Shown: one piece after another, positions 52,435 to 62,273 of the stretch
Position numbering within the stretch: position 1 is the stretch's first letter
Layout of the letters: every line of letters starts with the position of its first letter
Assembly (NCBI RefSeq): GCF_003991355.1
Contig: NZ_RCSU01000011.1
Span: 62,001 to 126,000 of the forward strand
DNA length: 64,000 nt
Direction: 5' to 3'
Source: Pseudoflavitalea rhizosphaerae
GTDB lineage: Bacteria > Bacteroidota > Bacteroidia > Chitinophagales > Chitinophagaceae
Program-made: the position numbers and the translations under genes
Notes under the pieces: generated by a model
What the model was told of the DNA's origin: nothing
Database searches by the model: none
The model's input: the letters and a program-made list of their open reading frames with translations, nothing else

Positions 52435-52448
52435 TTGATTTAAGTCAA
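52435..52448. promoter_or_regulatory. FNR-box-like site (one mismatch) upstream of adhesin copy 1
   Basis: TTGAT-TTAA-GTCAA, the same half-sites as at 41451-41464, 164 bp upstream of the adhesin start. It lies in an AT-rich gap of 259 bp between the adhesin and the M32 carboxypeptidase gene. Confidence 0.3.
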
Positions 52449-52530
52449 TTTGTTTTTGGCGGTCTGTTTATTTTTTTCGAAGATGAAGGCCGTCTTTGCT
52501 GCCCTGAATGCTGATTTCGGCTTCTGCATG

Positions 52531-54039
52531 TTATGCATAAATATTCCCGTACTTACGTTGCAGGTACTGCAGAAAATAGCTGATGTTCAGCGTTTCCCCC
52601 GTTACCTTACGGCATAACTCCTCGCTGTTGTACATCCTGCCGTGACGGTGGACCTGTTCACGCAGCCAGGATAATAAAGGATGCGTCTCTCCTTTTTGTA
52701 TCTGTATATCCAGTCCGGGAATGCTTTTTTCTGCCATGGCAAAGAATTGTGCAGCATAAAAGCTTCCTAAGCTGTAGGTTGGGAAATAACCGAAACTTCC
52801 GTGGCTCCAGTGTACGTCCTGCAGGCAGCCCAGTTTATCATTGGGGATCTTCACGTTCATATATTTCATGTAACGCTCATTCCAGAAGGTGGGAATATCG
52901 GCAGTAGTGATAGTGTTTTCCAGCAGTGCTTTTTCCAGCTCATACCGGATCATCACGTGGAAATGATAAGTGAGCTCATCGGCCTCGGTGCGGATAAGCG
53001 AAGGCGTTACCTGGTTGATACCTTTGTAAAACTGTTCGGCATTCACAGCCTGCAATTGTTCGGGGAAATATTGTTGCAGAACCGGCAGGTAATGTTTACA
53101 CCAGGCCAGGCTTCTACCAACATGATTTTCCCAGAGGCGTGATTGGGATTCATGAATGGTGAGTGAAGCAGCTTCGCCCAGCGGCAGGCCATACTGTAAT
53201 TCGGGCAATCCCTGTTCATACATGGCGTGACCGGCCTCGTGGATACAGCTCCATACCATATTGCCGAGATCGTTCACATCTATGCGGGTGGTAACGCGTA
53301 CATCCAGGCTGTTGAAATTGGTGGTGAAAGGATGTTCTGAAATATCCTGACGCCCGGCTTCCAAATCATAACCGAGTTCACGGATCAGCTGCATACCGAA
53401 ATCCCATTGTTTGTCTTTCGGAAAATGTTGTTGCAGGAAACTGTTGTTCACTTGCGGGCGTCCCTGGATTTTCTGTAATAATTCCTTAAGTGGCTCACGG
53501 ATGGTATCGAACGTTTTATCGAGTAATTGTACATTTGATCCTTTATCGTAATCATTGAGCAGTGCATCGTAGCAATGATGCTGGTAACCCAGGATCTCTG
53601 CTTCTTCTTTCTTCAATTTCACCAGTTCGGCCAGGTCGCCTGCAAAAACACTGAAGCTATTGGCTTTGCGGGCTTCGATCCAGCTATGGTAACTTTTGTT
53701 GATCACTTCCGTAAGGTGACGAACAAAAGCGGCGGTGAATTTTTTGTTCCGGTTGTAATCTTCCATCGTGAGCGCCACATTCCGTTGCTGTTCTGCATCC
53801 AGGTCGTGCCGCGAAGAAAGCTCCTGCAACAGTACTCCCAGTTTGTCAGCAGTGAATTCCTCATGCGCTATTTCTGAAAGTGTGGCCAGTTGCTGACCAC
53901 GGAAGCCTGCACCTTTGGGAGGAAGATAAGTTTCCTGGTCCCATTGCAAAACGGCTGATGCATAACGAATATCCGCAATGCGACGCATGGCAGACTGATA
54001 CTGGCTATATAGTTCGGCTGAATTGGTTGATGTGATCAT
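52531..54039 (-). CDS. M32 family metallocarboxypeptidase
   Basis: 502 residues from ATG 54039 (MITSTNSAELYSQYQ); a TTG three codons upstream is less likely. It is a helical gluzincin with the zinc site in WSCIHEAGHAMYEQG. The family motifs ESQSRLWENHVGRS and DELTYHFHVMIRYELEKALLE (split around the Arg), then GCLQDVHWSHGSFGYFPTYSLGSFYAAQ, are all present. It removes C-terminal residues from peptides, is cytoplasmic, and resembles thermostable carboxypeptidase 1 (Taq). Monocistronic, divergent from the MG2/plug protein gene. Confidence 0.93.
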   Translation of the reverse strand: MITSTNSAELYSQYQSAMRRIADIRYASAVLQWDQETYLPPKGAGFRGQQLATLSEIAHEEFTADKLGVLLQELSSRHDLDAEQQRNVALTMEDYNRNKKFTAAFVRHLTEVINKSYHSWIEARKANSFSVFAGDLAELVKLKKEEAEILGYQHHCYDALLNDYDKGSNVQLLDKTFDTIREPLKELLQKIQGRPQVNNSFLQQHFPKDKQWDFGMQLIRELGYDLEAGRQDISEHPFTTNFNSLDVRVTTRIDVNDLGNMVWSCIHEAGHAMYEQGLPELQYGLPLGEAASLTIHESQSRLWENHVGRSLAWCKHYLPVLQQYFPEQLQAVNAEQFYKGINQVTPSLIRTEADELTYHFHVMIRYELEKALLENTITTADIPTFWNERYMKYMNVKIPNDKLGCLQDVHWSHGSFGYFPTYSLGSFYAAQFFAMAEKSIPGLDIQIQKGETHPLLSWLREQVHRHGRMYNSEELCRKVTGETLNISYFLQYLQRKYGNIYA

Positions 54040-54187
54040 AGTGCCCAAATATCATTATTATTTGCCATAATCACGGAAGCGCAGGAAGGGGTACTGCATA
54101 ACAACATCTCTTTAACAGGCCGGAGGTAAAAAAAATTGCTAAGTTTCAATGATAAACGCAGTAATTTGTTGCCTAGAAGTGATACTC

Positions 54188-56605
54188 ATGAAACGATTTA
54201 TTCTTCCTTACCTGGCAATCTTACTGCTGATGGTGTGCGCCATCCCTTCCCACGCACAAAAAGTGGATTCCATGATCAATGTTTATGGAGAGCAATATCC
54301 ACAGGAAAAGATCTACGTGCATTTCGACAAGGGAGTGTACAATCCTGGTGAAACCATCTGGTTCAAAGCCTATATCCAGGCCGGATTCCTACCCTCGAAT
54401 ATCAGCCGGAATTTCTATGCAGAGCTGATCGATCCGTCCAACGGAAAATTATTGCAACGGAAAGTGATCCCTGTATTTGAGTCTTCAACGGCTTCTCATT
54501 TTGATCTGCCTTTGAACATGGATATCCCTGAAGTGGTGTTCCGGGCCTATACCAACTGGATGATGAACTTCGATTCATCTTTTCTTTATACAAAAACATT
54601 ACGTGTTGTTACCAAAAGCGATGCCGGTATGGCAAAGGCGGTTGCTCCGCCAGTGCTGAAGTTCTTTCCGGAAGGTGGGGACCTGATAGCTGGCCTCGCC
54701 ACCAACGTGGCTTTCAAGGGAACAGACAGTCGCGGTTTCCCAATCAAAGTACAGGGCGTGGTGAAAGATGCGAAAGGCGCTACAGTGGCCAGCTTCAAAA
54801 GCATACATAATGGCATGGGCAAATTTGAACTGGAGCCTGTTGCCGGAGCTGCTTACACAGCTGAATGGAAGGATGAAAAAGGTACGTCCTATAAAGCGGA
54901 ACTGCCTGCTGTGAAGAAAAGCGGTGCCACTCTGCAGATCAATGGGACCGGCCCACGCCGCTCCTTTGTAGTAAAACGTTCCATGGACGCTGGCCCGGAA
55001 ATGAACAAAGTATTCATTGTAGCCAATATCTACTCGCAGGTGGTGTACAAGGCAACAGTGGATCTCAGCACCAATTTCATGACCAGCGGTCTGATCCCTA
55101 CCGACAATCTCCCCAGCGGCATCCTGCAGGTGACCCTGTTCAACAGCAACTGGCAGGCTGTAGCGGAGCGGATCACCTTCGTCAACAATAATGATTATCT
55201 CTTTTTCACAGATCTGATCGATCTCGGAAAGAATCTCAACAAGCGCGGCAAGAATATAATCAGTGTGGAAGTACCGGACACACTTCGTTCCAATCTTTCT
55301 GTTTCGGTAACAGACCTGGCAGTGAGTGACGAAGGAAAGGAAGACATTTTCAGCCGTTTCATGCTCACCGATGAATTAAGAGGTTTCATCTATCAACCCG
55401 CCTATTATTTTTCTTCTACCGCAGATTCCGTGCAACAACACCTGGAACTGGTGATGCTCACCCACGGATGGCGCCGCTTCAAATGGGAAGACCTTGCTGC
55501 AGGTAAAGTGCCGCAGATCAAATACCCCATCGAGAATTATTTATCGCTCAAGGGTGAGCTGGCAGGTCTGAACCCCAGCCAGATCCCAAATGGAACGCTG
55601 CTGAACCTGTTCATGGAAGCGAAGGATTCCTCCAGGCAGTTGTTCATGTTACCAGTGGACAATAAAGGAAGATTTGAAGAAAAAGGACTGGTATTTTTCG
55701 ATACTGTTAAACTGTATTATTCTTTCAACAAGAACCAGAAGCTGACGGAATCAGCTGTAGTGAACTTCAATAACGGATCGATGCCATCGCCGAAGCTGGT
55801 TACTTTTAACCCGCTCTGGCGCATCTATAACCCGCTGGACTCAAATGCGGTTAAGCGTAGTCGTTATATTGCCTCCGAGGCTGAAAGACTGAGACCTGAG
55901 ATCGCAAAGCGAGTGAAAACGCTCGAAGCGGTAACGGTAACCGCCAGGCAAAAATCAAAATCACAGCTGATGGACGACAGGTATACCAGTGGCCTGTTCT
56001 CAGGAGGCGATGCCTATTCTTTTGATATGGTGGATGATCCTTTTGCCATGTCTGCCCGTGATGTGTTCACTTATCTTCAGGGCCGTGTACCTGGCCTGCA
56101 GATCACCGGCGCCGGCGGACCTGATGGACCGGGACTGACCTGGCGCGGACAAACACCTACACTCTTCCTGAACGAAATGCAGGTGGATGCGAACATGCTG
56201 TCAAGTACTCCGGTAGCAGATATCGCTTATGTGAAAGTGTTCCGTCCTCCGTTCTTCGGGGCGTTCGGCGGTGGCGCTGGCGGCGCTATTGCAGTATACA
56301 CCAAGAAGGGTGGTGAAGGGAGATCCAATACCAATGTGCCAGGTGGTATGGAGCGCAGAACAATGGTTGGGTATTCCGCACCAAAGGAATTTTATGCTCC
56401 CGATTATTCCAAAGAGAATGCACTCTATGATGTACTGGATGTGCGCACTACTTTATACTGGGCGCCTTATCTGCTAACAGATAAGAGCAACCGAAAAGTG
56501 ACATTCACATTCTATAACAACGATATTTCCAAGAAACTGAAAGTGATTGTGGAAGGAATGAATGAAGAAGGAAGAATGACGAGGGTTGAGAAGATCCTGG
56601 AATAA
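54188..56605 (+). CDS. MG2-type beta-domain protein with C-terminal TonB plug domain, no barrel
   Basis: 805 residues from ATG 54188 (MKRFILPYLAILLLMVCAIPSHA, signal peptide). The N-terminal domain has EKIYVHFDKGVYNPGETIWFKAY, a macroglobulin-like MG2 pattern, followed by further beta-sandwich domains to about 590. Then comes a TonB-receptor plug-like domain: AVTVTARQKSK, DVFTYLQGRVPGLQITG, TLFLNEMQVDA, VKVFRPPFFGAFGGGAGGAIAVYTKKGG. No 22-strand barrel follows; only about 100 residues remain. This plug-without-barrel form is known in Bacteroidota, of unknown role. It is probably outer-membrane associated. It is followed by a terminator. Confidence 0.8.
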   Translation: MKRFILPYLAILLLMVCAIPSHAQKVDSMINVYGEQYPQEKIYVHFDKGVYNPGETIWFKAYIQAGFLPSNISRNFYAELIDPSNGKLLQRKVIPVFESSTASHFDLPLNMDIPEVVFRAYTNWMMNFDSSFLYTKTLRVVTKSDAGMAKAVAPPVLKFFPEGGDLIAGLATNVAFKGTDSRGFPIKVQGVVKDAKGATVASFKSIHNGMGKFELEPVAGAAYTAEWKDEKGTSYKAELPAVKKSGATLQINGTGPRRSFVVKRSMDAGPEMNKVFIVANIYSQVVYKATVDLSTNFMTSGLIPTDNLPSGILQVTLFNSNWQAVAERITFVNNNDYLFFTDLIDLGKNLNKRGKNIISVEVPDTLRSNLSVSVTDLAVSDEGKEDIFSRFMLTDELRGFIYQPAYYFSSTADSVQQHLELVMLTHGWRRFKWEDLAAGKVPQIKYPIENYLSLKGELAGLNPSQIPNGTLLNLFMEAKDSSRQLFMLPVDNKGRFEEKGLVFFDTVKLYYSFNKNQKLTESAVVNFNNGSMPSPKLVTFNPLWRIYNPLDSNAVKRSRYIASEAERLRPEIAKRVKTLEAVTVTARQKSKSQLMDDRYTSGLFSGGDAYSFDMVDDPFAMSARDVFTYLQGRVPGLQITGAGGPDGPGLTWRGQTPTLFLNEMQVDANMLSSTPVADIAYVKVFRPPFFGAFGGGAGGAIAVYTKKGGEGRSNTNVPGGMERRTMVGYSAPKEFYAPDYSKENALYDVLDVRTTLYWAPYLLTDKSNRKVTFTFYNNDISKKLKVIVEGMNEEGRMTRVEKILE

Positions 56606-56628
56606 TCACATTTAATCAGCACTATTCT

Positions 56629-56666
56629 AAATGCGCCAGTCTGAATGGATTGGCGCATTTCTTTTT
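56629..56666 (+). terminator. Rho-independent terminator after the MG2/plug gene
   Basis: Perfect 10-nt arms AAATGCGCCA (56629-56638) and TGGCGCATTT (56651-56660), 12-nt loop, then CTTTTT. It separates the MG2/plug gene from the sigma factor gene. Confidence 0.8.
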
Positions 56667-56803
56667 AACCCGGGATGGTATGCTCAAAATATAAAACTGG
56701 AATAAATATCATGCGGGTAGCCGCAAAAATTCAAAAATCATTATTTTGTGTGCCTGACGGGCTAGGTTTGAAATATTTAATCGAGAAATACCCCTGAATT
56801 ATT

Positions 56804-57400
56804 TTGAACAAAGAGTTACCCAATGAAAAAGAATTGCTTCATCTCATTTCCGAAGGTGACGAAACTGCTTTTGCCCGGTTGTTCGACCGCTTTAAAGATG
56901 ATCTATACTATCTCACTTTAAGCCTCACCAAATCCGCCGCTGCCGCGGAAGATGTGTTGCAGGAGGTATTCCTGAAGATTTGGCTGAACAGGAAAGAGCT
57001 TCCATCCATTGACAACTTCCATGGGTACCTTGTTGTAATGACACGTCGTGTGATCCTGAATCAATTGCGCAAACTTGAAAGGCAAAAGAACCGGGAATTG
57101 ACGGTCCAACAATCGATGCCTACTGAAATCACTGATGATGCGGTAGACAGATTGCAGGCAAAGCAATATGATTCCCTTCTCCAATCTGTGCTTGAGTTGA
57201 TCCCTACTCAACAAGCTGCCGTATTCCGTTTGGTCAAGCTTCGTGGGCTGAGCCGGGAGGAAACTGCCAGCGAAATGGGGCTGTCTCCTGAAACAGTAAA
57301 GAAACACCTGGAAAGGGCCATGAAAAGCATCAGGGCCATGCTGCTGGTGCGTATGGAAGATGCATTGTTATTGATGCTGGCCATTATTTTCAAAATGTAA
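56804..57400 (+). CDS. ECF sigma factor (FecI-like, sigma-70 family)
   Basis: 198 residues. Region 2 is at about 25-90 (FARLFDRFKDDLYYLTLSL, then AAEDVLQEVFLKIWLNR), and region 4 at about 125-180 (PTQQAAVFRLVKLRGLSREE, TASEMGLSPETVKKHLERAM), with a helix-turn-helix. A hydrophobic tail (LLLMLAIIFKM) ends the protein. The start is TTG at 56804; an upstream stop leaves only TTG or ATT choices. Together with the FecR gene 101 bp downstream it forms a surface-signalling pair that should switch on the SusC/SusD genes when the substrate is bound. Confidence 0.9.
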   Translation: MNKELPNEKELLHLISEGDETAFARLFDRFKDDLYYLTLSLTKSAAAAEDVLQEVFLKIWLNRKELPSIDNFHGYLVVMTRRVILNQLRKLERQKNRELTVQQSMPTEITDDAVDRLQAKQYDSLLQSVLELIPTQQAAVFRLVKLRGLSREETASEMGLSPETVKKHLERAMKSIRAMLLVRMEDALLLMLAIIFKM

Positions 57401-57501
57401 AGAGCAACTGGCCGATATCCGGAAAAAATCTTTAAAAAATAATTTCGCTCAGGTAACCCGTCCCTGTTTTCAGTGGTGTCATTATTAACAGCGTCTGCAT
57501 T

Positions 57502-58698
57502 ATGATTAATATGTCGTCAGATAGATTACAGTATTTGTATAAAAAGTGTATTGGGCAGGATATAACCAATGAGGAGCTTTCAGAGCTGCGGGAAATGTTG
57601 TTGATGCCTGAACATGAAGATGCTTTTGCTGTGTTGGTGGCTGCTTCTTTGTCTGATGGTATCAACAGGAAAGGGTTGGGCCTGGGAGATGAGCAGCGCA
57701 GCAATATCCTGGAGAGCATATTTCTTGCAGGCAGGCAGCAGGAAACTGCCGTGGAAATGCCATCGATCACCCCGGTAAGGAAAATAGCGCGCAACATCCG
57801 ATGGGTAGCCGCAGCATCCATACTCCTGTTGCTGGCATCCGGCGCTTATTTTTGGATCTGGCGCCCTGTTGTTTCCAATAATCCGGCAGCAGTAGTTGCC
57901 GCCGGGGACCTGCCTCCCGGGAAAGATGGAGCAGTATTGACCCTGGCCAATGGATCGCAGGTATTACTCGATACCATGCAGCAGGGTAATATAACCTTGC
58001 AGGGTGGAGCAATGGCAAAGATTGAAGGCGGTAAGCTGGTATACGAACAGAAAGGAGAAGCAGTAGTTTACAATACTATGTCAACCCCCAATGGCCGGCA
58101 ATTCCGGTTAACCCTCCCTGATAGAACAGAAGTTTGGTTGAATGCGGCCAGCTCCATCAGGTACCCAACCATATTCAGCGGGAAAGAACGGAAAGTGGAG
58201 GTTACGGGAGAGGCTTACTTTGAAGTGGCGAAAAATGCTTCGATGCCATTTATAGTGGATGTAGACCGAAGGGCCACAGTGGAAGTATTGGGTACCAGTT
58301 TCAATGTAAATGCGTATAAGGATGAGGGTAATATTAACGCCACACTGCTGGATGGCAGTATCAAAGTGAAAAATGAAAAGCAGTCCATGGTGCTGAAACC
58401 TGGTGAGCGTGCAAATATTGCCGAGCAGGATATGGACCGTATCACCCATGCCAATGTTGAAATGGTCATGGCATGGAAGCGGGGAACATTTCAGTTCAAT
58501 TATACTGCTCTGGATGTGGTGATGCGGCAACTGGCCCGGTGGTACGATATAGAAGTAGTATACCACGGCCGCAAACCTGAAATAACATTCAACGGAGAAA
58601 TAAAAAGAGATCTCAACCTGTCAGAGGCGCTTGTTGTACTGAGCAAAATGGGGCTGGTATGCAAGCTGGAAGGCCGCACGCTGATGGTTATGCCCTGA
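57502..58698 (+). CDS. FecR family anti-sigma factor
   Basis: 398 residues. The N-terminal cytoplasmic part (about 1-90) should bind the ECF sigma factor, and one transmembrane helix is at about 94-114 (WVAAASILLLLASGAYFWIW). The periplasmic FecR domain includes MSTPNGRQFRLTLPDRTEVWL, NAASSIRYP and VEVTGEAYFEVAKN. The C-terminal DUF4974 domain (FNYTALDVVMRQLARWYDIE ... FNGEIKRDLNLSEALVVLSKM) is believed to contact the receptor's STN domain. It sits between the sigma factor and the SusC receptor, the standard order for Bacteroidota uptake loci. Confidence 0.93.
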   Translation: MINMSSDRLQYLYKKCIGQDITNEELSELREMLLMPEHEDAFAVLVAASLSDGINRKGLGLGDEQRSNILESIFLAGRQQETAVEMPSITPVRKIARNIRWVAAASILLLLASGAYFWIWRPVVSNNPAAVVAAGDLPPGKDGAVLTLANGSQVLLDTMQQGNITLQGGAMAKIEGGKLVYEQKGEAVVYNTMSTPNGRQFRLTLPDRTEVWLNAASSIRYPTIFSGKERKVEVTGEAYFEVAKNASMPFIVDVDRRATVEVLGTSFNVNAYKDEGNINATLLDGSIKVKNEKQSMVLKPGERANIAEQDMDRITHANVEMVMAWKRGTFQFNYTALDVVMRQLARWYDIEVVYHGRKPEITFNGEIKRDLNLSEALVVLSKMGLVCKLEGRTLMVMP

Positions 58699-58858
58699 CA
58701 GCTCATTAAACCAAATCCCAACAGTTTTTAGTTAAAAAGCAGTCCATGATACATATGGCTGCCAGGCAATATTGCGCTATACAGCGCAGGTGGACTGCTA
58801 TGCCTGCTACTACCGGAAACTATTTAATGAACCTGCAAATTCAAACCAAACTAACATT

Positions 58859-61800
58859 ATGCAACGATTGATTATGCACCTCTGGACCTGCCGCCATCAC
58901 GGTGCTGCCGGCTGCAGAAAGAAGCCTGTTTTCCTTTTCCGGCTTTTATCGCTGATTGTGATGATGGCCCTGACAACTTTTTCTTCTTCAGCACAAACAA
59001 TAACGTATAAGAACAAACGCACAACACTTGAGAAGATTTTCCAGGAGATCAGGAAACAAACCGATTTTGTTGTGGTGTACGATCCCAAACAGGTTGATCA
59101 TGCTGCCACGGTATCCGTGAATACAGATAAGTTGCCGCTACCGGATTTCATGCGAGAGCTGCTGAAGGACCTGCCGTTGTCGTTTTCCATCGTCAATACT
59201 ACTATCGTGGTTTTTCCGACGGAAAAAACGGTTGTAGATATCAAAAGTGCTCCCCGGTCAATACTCAGGATTCAGGAGCCGGAGATAAGTGGTGTAGTGC
59301 TGGAAGCCGGTACAGGCCAGCCTATCGCCAACGCCAGTGTTACCGTGAAGGAAACCGGTAAAGGTATTCAGACTGATAAGAAGGGAAGTTTTGTGCTTAA
59401 GGATGCTGATGAGAAGCATACTATAGTGATCTCATTTGTTGGTTATCAAACCAAAGAGATAACTGTGCGTTCTTGCAAACCAGGTATGCGTGTGATACTG
59501 GAATTGGCTACCAGCGAGCTGGACCAGGCAGTGGTACAGGCTTACGGGATCACCAGCAAAAGACTGGCCACCGGAAATATTGCCAGGATCAGTGGCGACG
59601 AGATCCGCATTCAACCTGTTTCCAATCCATTACTGGCGCTGGAAGGCCGGGTGCCCGGAATGCAAATCACACCCACCAGCGGCTATGCCAGCGCTCCAGT
59701 AAAAGTGGAGATAAGGGGTAGGAGCACACTCAACGAGTTCTTCCCGGCATCCCCGCTATATGTGATCGATGGCATTGCTCAAACCCAGGTAGACCTGAAT
59801 ACTTCCTTCCGGCAAGACGCATCCATATCAGGCGGATTGGTGCAGGCCGGCATTTCCAATGCCGGTGGTATGAGCCCGCTCTTTGGCATGAATACAGAAG
59901 ACATTGAAAGTATTGAAGTATTGAAGGATGGTGATGCAACTGCCATCTATGGTTCCAGGGCCGCCAACGGTGTGATCCTGATCACTACCAAAAAACCAAA
60001 GAACAATAAGGCTGGTTATAGTTTTCTCATCAGGCAGGGCCTGAATATGATTCCTTCAAAAAGAAAGATGCTCACTACTGAAGAATATCTCGAGATCCGC
60101 CGGGAAGCCTTGCGCAATGATGGACTGAAACCCAATGCCTTCATTTCACCGGACCTTGTACTATGGGATACCACCCGGTATACAAACTGGCAGGAAGAAC
60201 TGATGAAAGTGGGAAGGGTAACATCTGCATCAGCATCCTATTCCGGCGGCGACAGGTTCAACGCATTCAGGTTAAGCGCCAACTACTCCAGACAAAAATC
60301 CATTTTCAATCGTACCGGCTCGGAAAACTCTGTTAATACTTCACTGAATATTACGCACCGGAGCCCTAACCAACGTTTGACTATGGACGTGATTGTTTCA
60401 TTCATGTATTCCCATGCAGACGCCATTAATAACAGGGGACAATTCAATCAGCCTCCCAATGCGCCACCCATCTTTGATGAAAAAGGTGATCTGAATTATG
60501 AAGGATGGCAGAATGGGAACACTCAGATCGAATTTCCATTCTCCAGTCTGCTCATGCCCAGCGAATCCAACTACAATCAATGGCGGGCTATACTGGCCAT
60601 CAACTATGAATTGGCCAGGGGATTGAAGCTGGTGATCAATTCAGGATATAATAGTGCAAATGGGACCTCTGATTGGTTTCAAACCATCGCTTCACAAAAC
60701 CCCAATACCATGAGAGCCGGTATGGCCGCCTTCGGTAGTAGCAGGAATAATTCCTGGACCATGGAGCCTCAAATGAATTATACCAGGCAAATTGGCGGCG
60801 GAAATCTGAACCTGATGTTGGGCGGAACTTATAACTCCACCATTACCGGAGGCTCCACGAGTATGGGTACCGGCTATTCGGATGATGGCCTGATCCGTAG
60901 TATCAGCAATGCTCCCTTTCAAAATGTTGTAGAAGATTATGTAGAGAACCGGTTTGCCTCGCTCTTTGCCAGGCTAAACTATGTATGGGGCGGTAAGTAC
61001 ATTGCGAATGTCAATGTGAGGCGAGATGGATCTTCCCGCTTTGCGCCAGGCAGCAGGTATGGTAACTTCGGTTCTGCAGCTGTTGCCTGGATTGCATCGG
61101 AAGAGGAATGGGTGAAGCAACTCCTGCCATCCTGGTGGTCCCTGGTCAAGTTCAGGGCCAGTTATGCCGTTACGGGCAGTGACGCCGCGGGCGATTATCA
61201 ATATCTCTCTCAATGGTCACCAGGAGGAACATCAGGTGCAGGCCAGTTTTTCAATTACAATGGCATCAGGCCTTATATCCCCACACATGCGTTCAACCAG
61301 GAATATCATTGGGAAGAAAAAAGAAAACTGGAAGCGGCCATGAACCTCTCATTTCTCAATGAAAGGATCAGCCTTGACCTTGCTTATTACCGTGATCGCT
61401 GTGATAACCAACTGACCCATATTCCTACGCCTCAATACTCAGGATTTTCAACGGTGTTCGCTAACCTGAATGCCAATATACAGAATGCCGGTTTTGAAGC
61501 TTCTTTTGCGGCCACGCTGGTCAGAAAAAAAGACTTCTCCCTGTCTGCACGTTTCAATATTGGTATCAACCGGAATAAACTGCTCGCCTATCCGGACCTT
61601 GAGCGTTCGCCCTATGCTACGAGGTATGTTGTAGGGCAATCCCTCAACACACGCTTTGTGCTGAAATTTCTAGGCATAGACCCGCTCACCGGTGAACCTG
61701 CATTTGATGATCATAATAAAGACGGAGAGATCGCTGTTGTTACGAACCGACCGCCGTTTTCAGGTGCTGATGACCGTTATATAGTCCTGAACCTCGATCC

Positions 61801-62263
61801 CAGGTACAGCGGTGGCGCTACCCTGGCAGTCCAATACAAGCGGTGTAACATTCAAATGAATGTCAATTTCGTGAACAAGTTGATGAATGACCCGCTTGCC
61901 AGCGCCACTCCCGGCCGCATGGAGAACCTGTACAGGCCGGCAGACGGGTGGGACCAGTTCTGGCGAAAACCGGGAGATCAGGCGCGGTACAGGAAGTTCT
62001 CCACTATACCTGTTAAATACCTTTCCTCTTCTGACGGCAACTTTACCAACGGGTCTTTCATACGGTTGAATACGGTAGCTTTTATGTACAACCTTCCGGA
62101 CAAACTTGTAAAGAAAGCAGGATTGACAGGTTGCCAGTTTTCCGTGAATGTTCAGAATGTGTTCACCATTTCCAGGTTCACCGGTATCGATCCCAATTTA
62201 ACCAACCTTATCACTCCTCCACAGCAAAGAGTGATCACCAGTCAGCTTTCCTTCAACTTCTAA
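58859..62263 (+). CDS. SusC/RagA family TonB-dependent outer-membrane receptor with STN domain
   Basis: 1134 residues from ATG 58859 (MQRLIMHLWTC); upstream in-frame codons are open but lack a signal. The signal segment is at about 24-45, and an STN signalling domain at about 46-120 (TITYKNKRTTLEKIFQEIRK). A carboxypeptidase-regulatory-like domain is at about 140-205 (ISGVVLEAGTGQPIANASVTV), then the plug with LLALEGRVPGMQI and VLKDGDATAIYGSRAANGVI, and a long barrel ending ITSQLSFNF. It imports oligomeric ligands across the outer membrane with the SusD partner; the STN domain signals to FecR. Substrate unknown: no glycosidase or peptidase gene lies next to it within the window. Confidence 0.95.
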   Translation: MQRLIMHLWTCRHHGAAGCRKKPVFLFRLLSLIVMMALTTFSSSAQTITYKNKRTTLEKIFQEIRKQTDFVVVYDPKQVDHAATVSVNTDKLPLPDFMRELLKDLPLSFSIVNTTIVVFPTEKTVVDIKSAPRSILRIQEPEISGVVLEAGTGQPIANASVTVKETGKGIQTDKKGSFVLKDADEKHTIVISFVGYQTKEITVRSCKPGMRVILELATSELDQAVVQAYGITSKRLATGNIARISGDEIRIQPVSNPLLALEGRVPGMQITPTSGYASAPVKVEIRGRSTLNEFFPASPLYVIDGIAQTQVDLNTSFRQDASISGGLVQAGISNAGGMSPLFGMNTEDIESIEVLKDGDATAIYGSRAANGVILITTKKPKNNKAGYSFLIRQGLNMIPSKRKMLTTEEYLEIRREALRNDGLKPNAFISPDLVLWDTTRYTNWQEELMKVGRVTSASASYSGGDRFNAFRLSANYSRQKSIFNRTGSENSVNTSLNITHRSPNQRLTMDVIVSFMYSHADAINNRGQFNQPPNAPPIFDEKGDLNYEGWQNGNTQIEFPFSSLLMPSESNYNQWRAILAINYELARGLKLVINSGYNSANGTSDWFQTIASQNPNTMRAGMAAFGSSRNNSWTMEPQMNYTRQIGGGNLNLMLGGTYNSTITGGSTSMGTGYSDDGLIRSISNAPFQNVVEDYVENRFASLFARLNYVWGGKYIANVNVRRDGSSRFAPGSRYGNFGSAAVAWIASEEEWVKQLLPSWWSLVKFRASYAVTGSDAAGDYQYLSQWSPGGTSGAGQFFNYNGIRPYIPTHAFNQEYHWEEKRKLEAAMNLSFLNERISLDLAYYRDRCDNQLTHIPTPQYSGFSTVFANLNANIQNAGFEASFAATLVRKKDFSLSARFNIGINRNKLLAYPDLERSPYATRYVVGQSLNTRFVLKFLGIDPLTGEPAFDDHNKDGEIAVVTNRPPFSGADDRYIVLNLDPRYSGGATLAVQYKRCNIQMNVNFVNKLMNDPLASATPGRMENLYRPADGWDQFWRKPGDQARYRKFSTIPVKYLSSSDGNFTNGSFIRLNTVAFMYNLPDKLVKKAGLTGCQFSVNVQNVFTISRFTGIDPNLTNLITPPQQRVITSQLSFNF

Positions 62264-62273
62264 ATCCTGAAAT

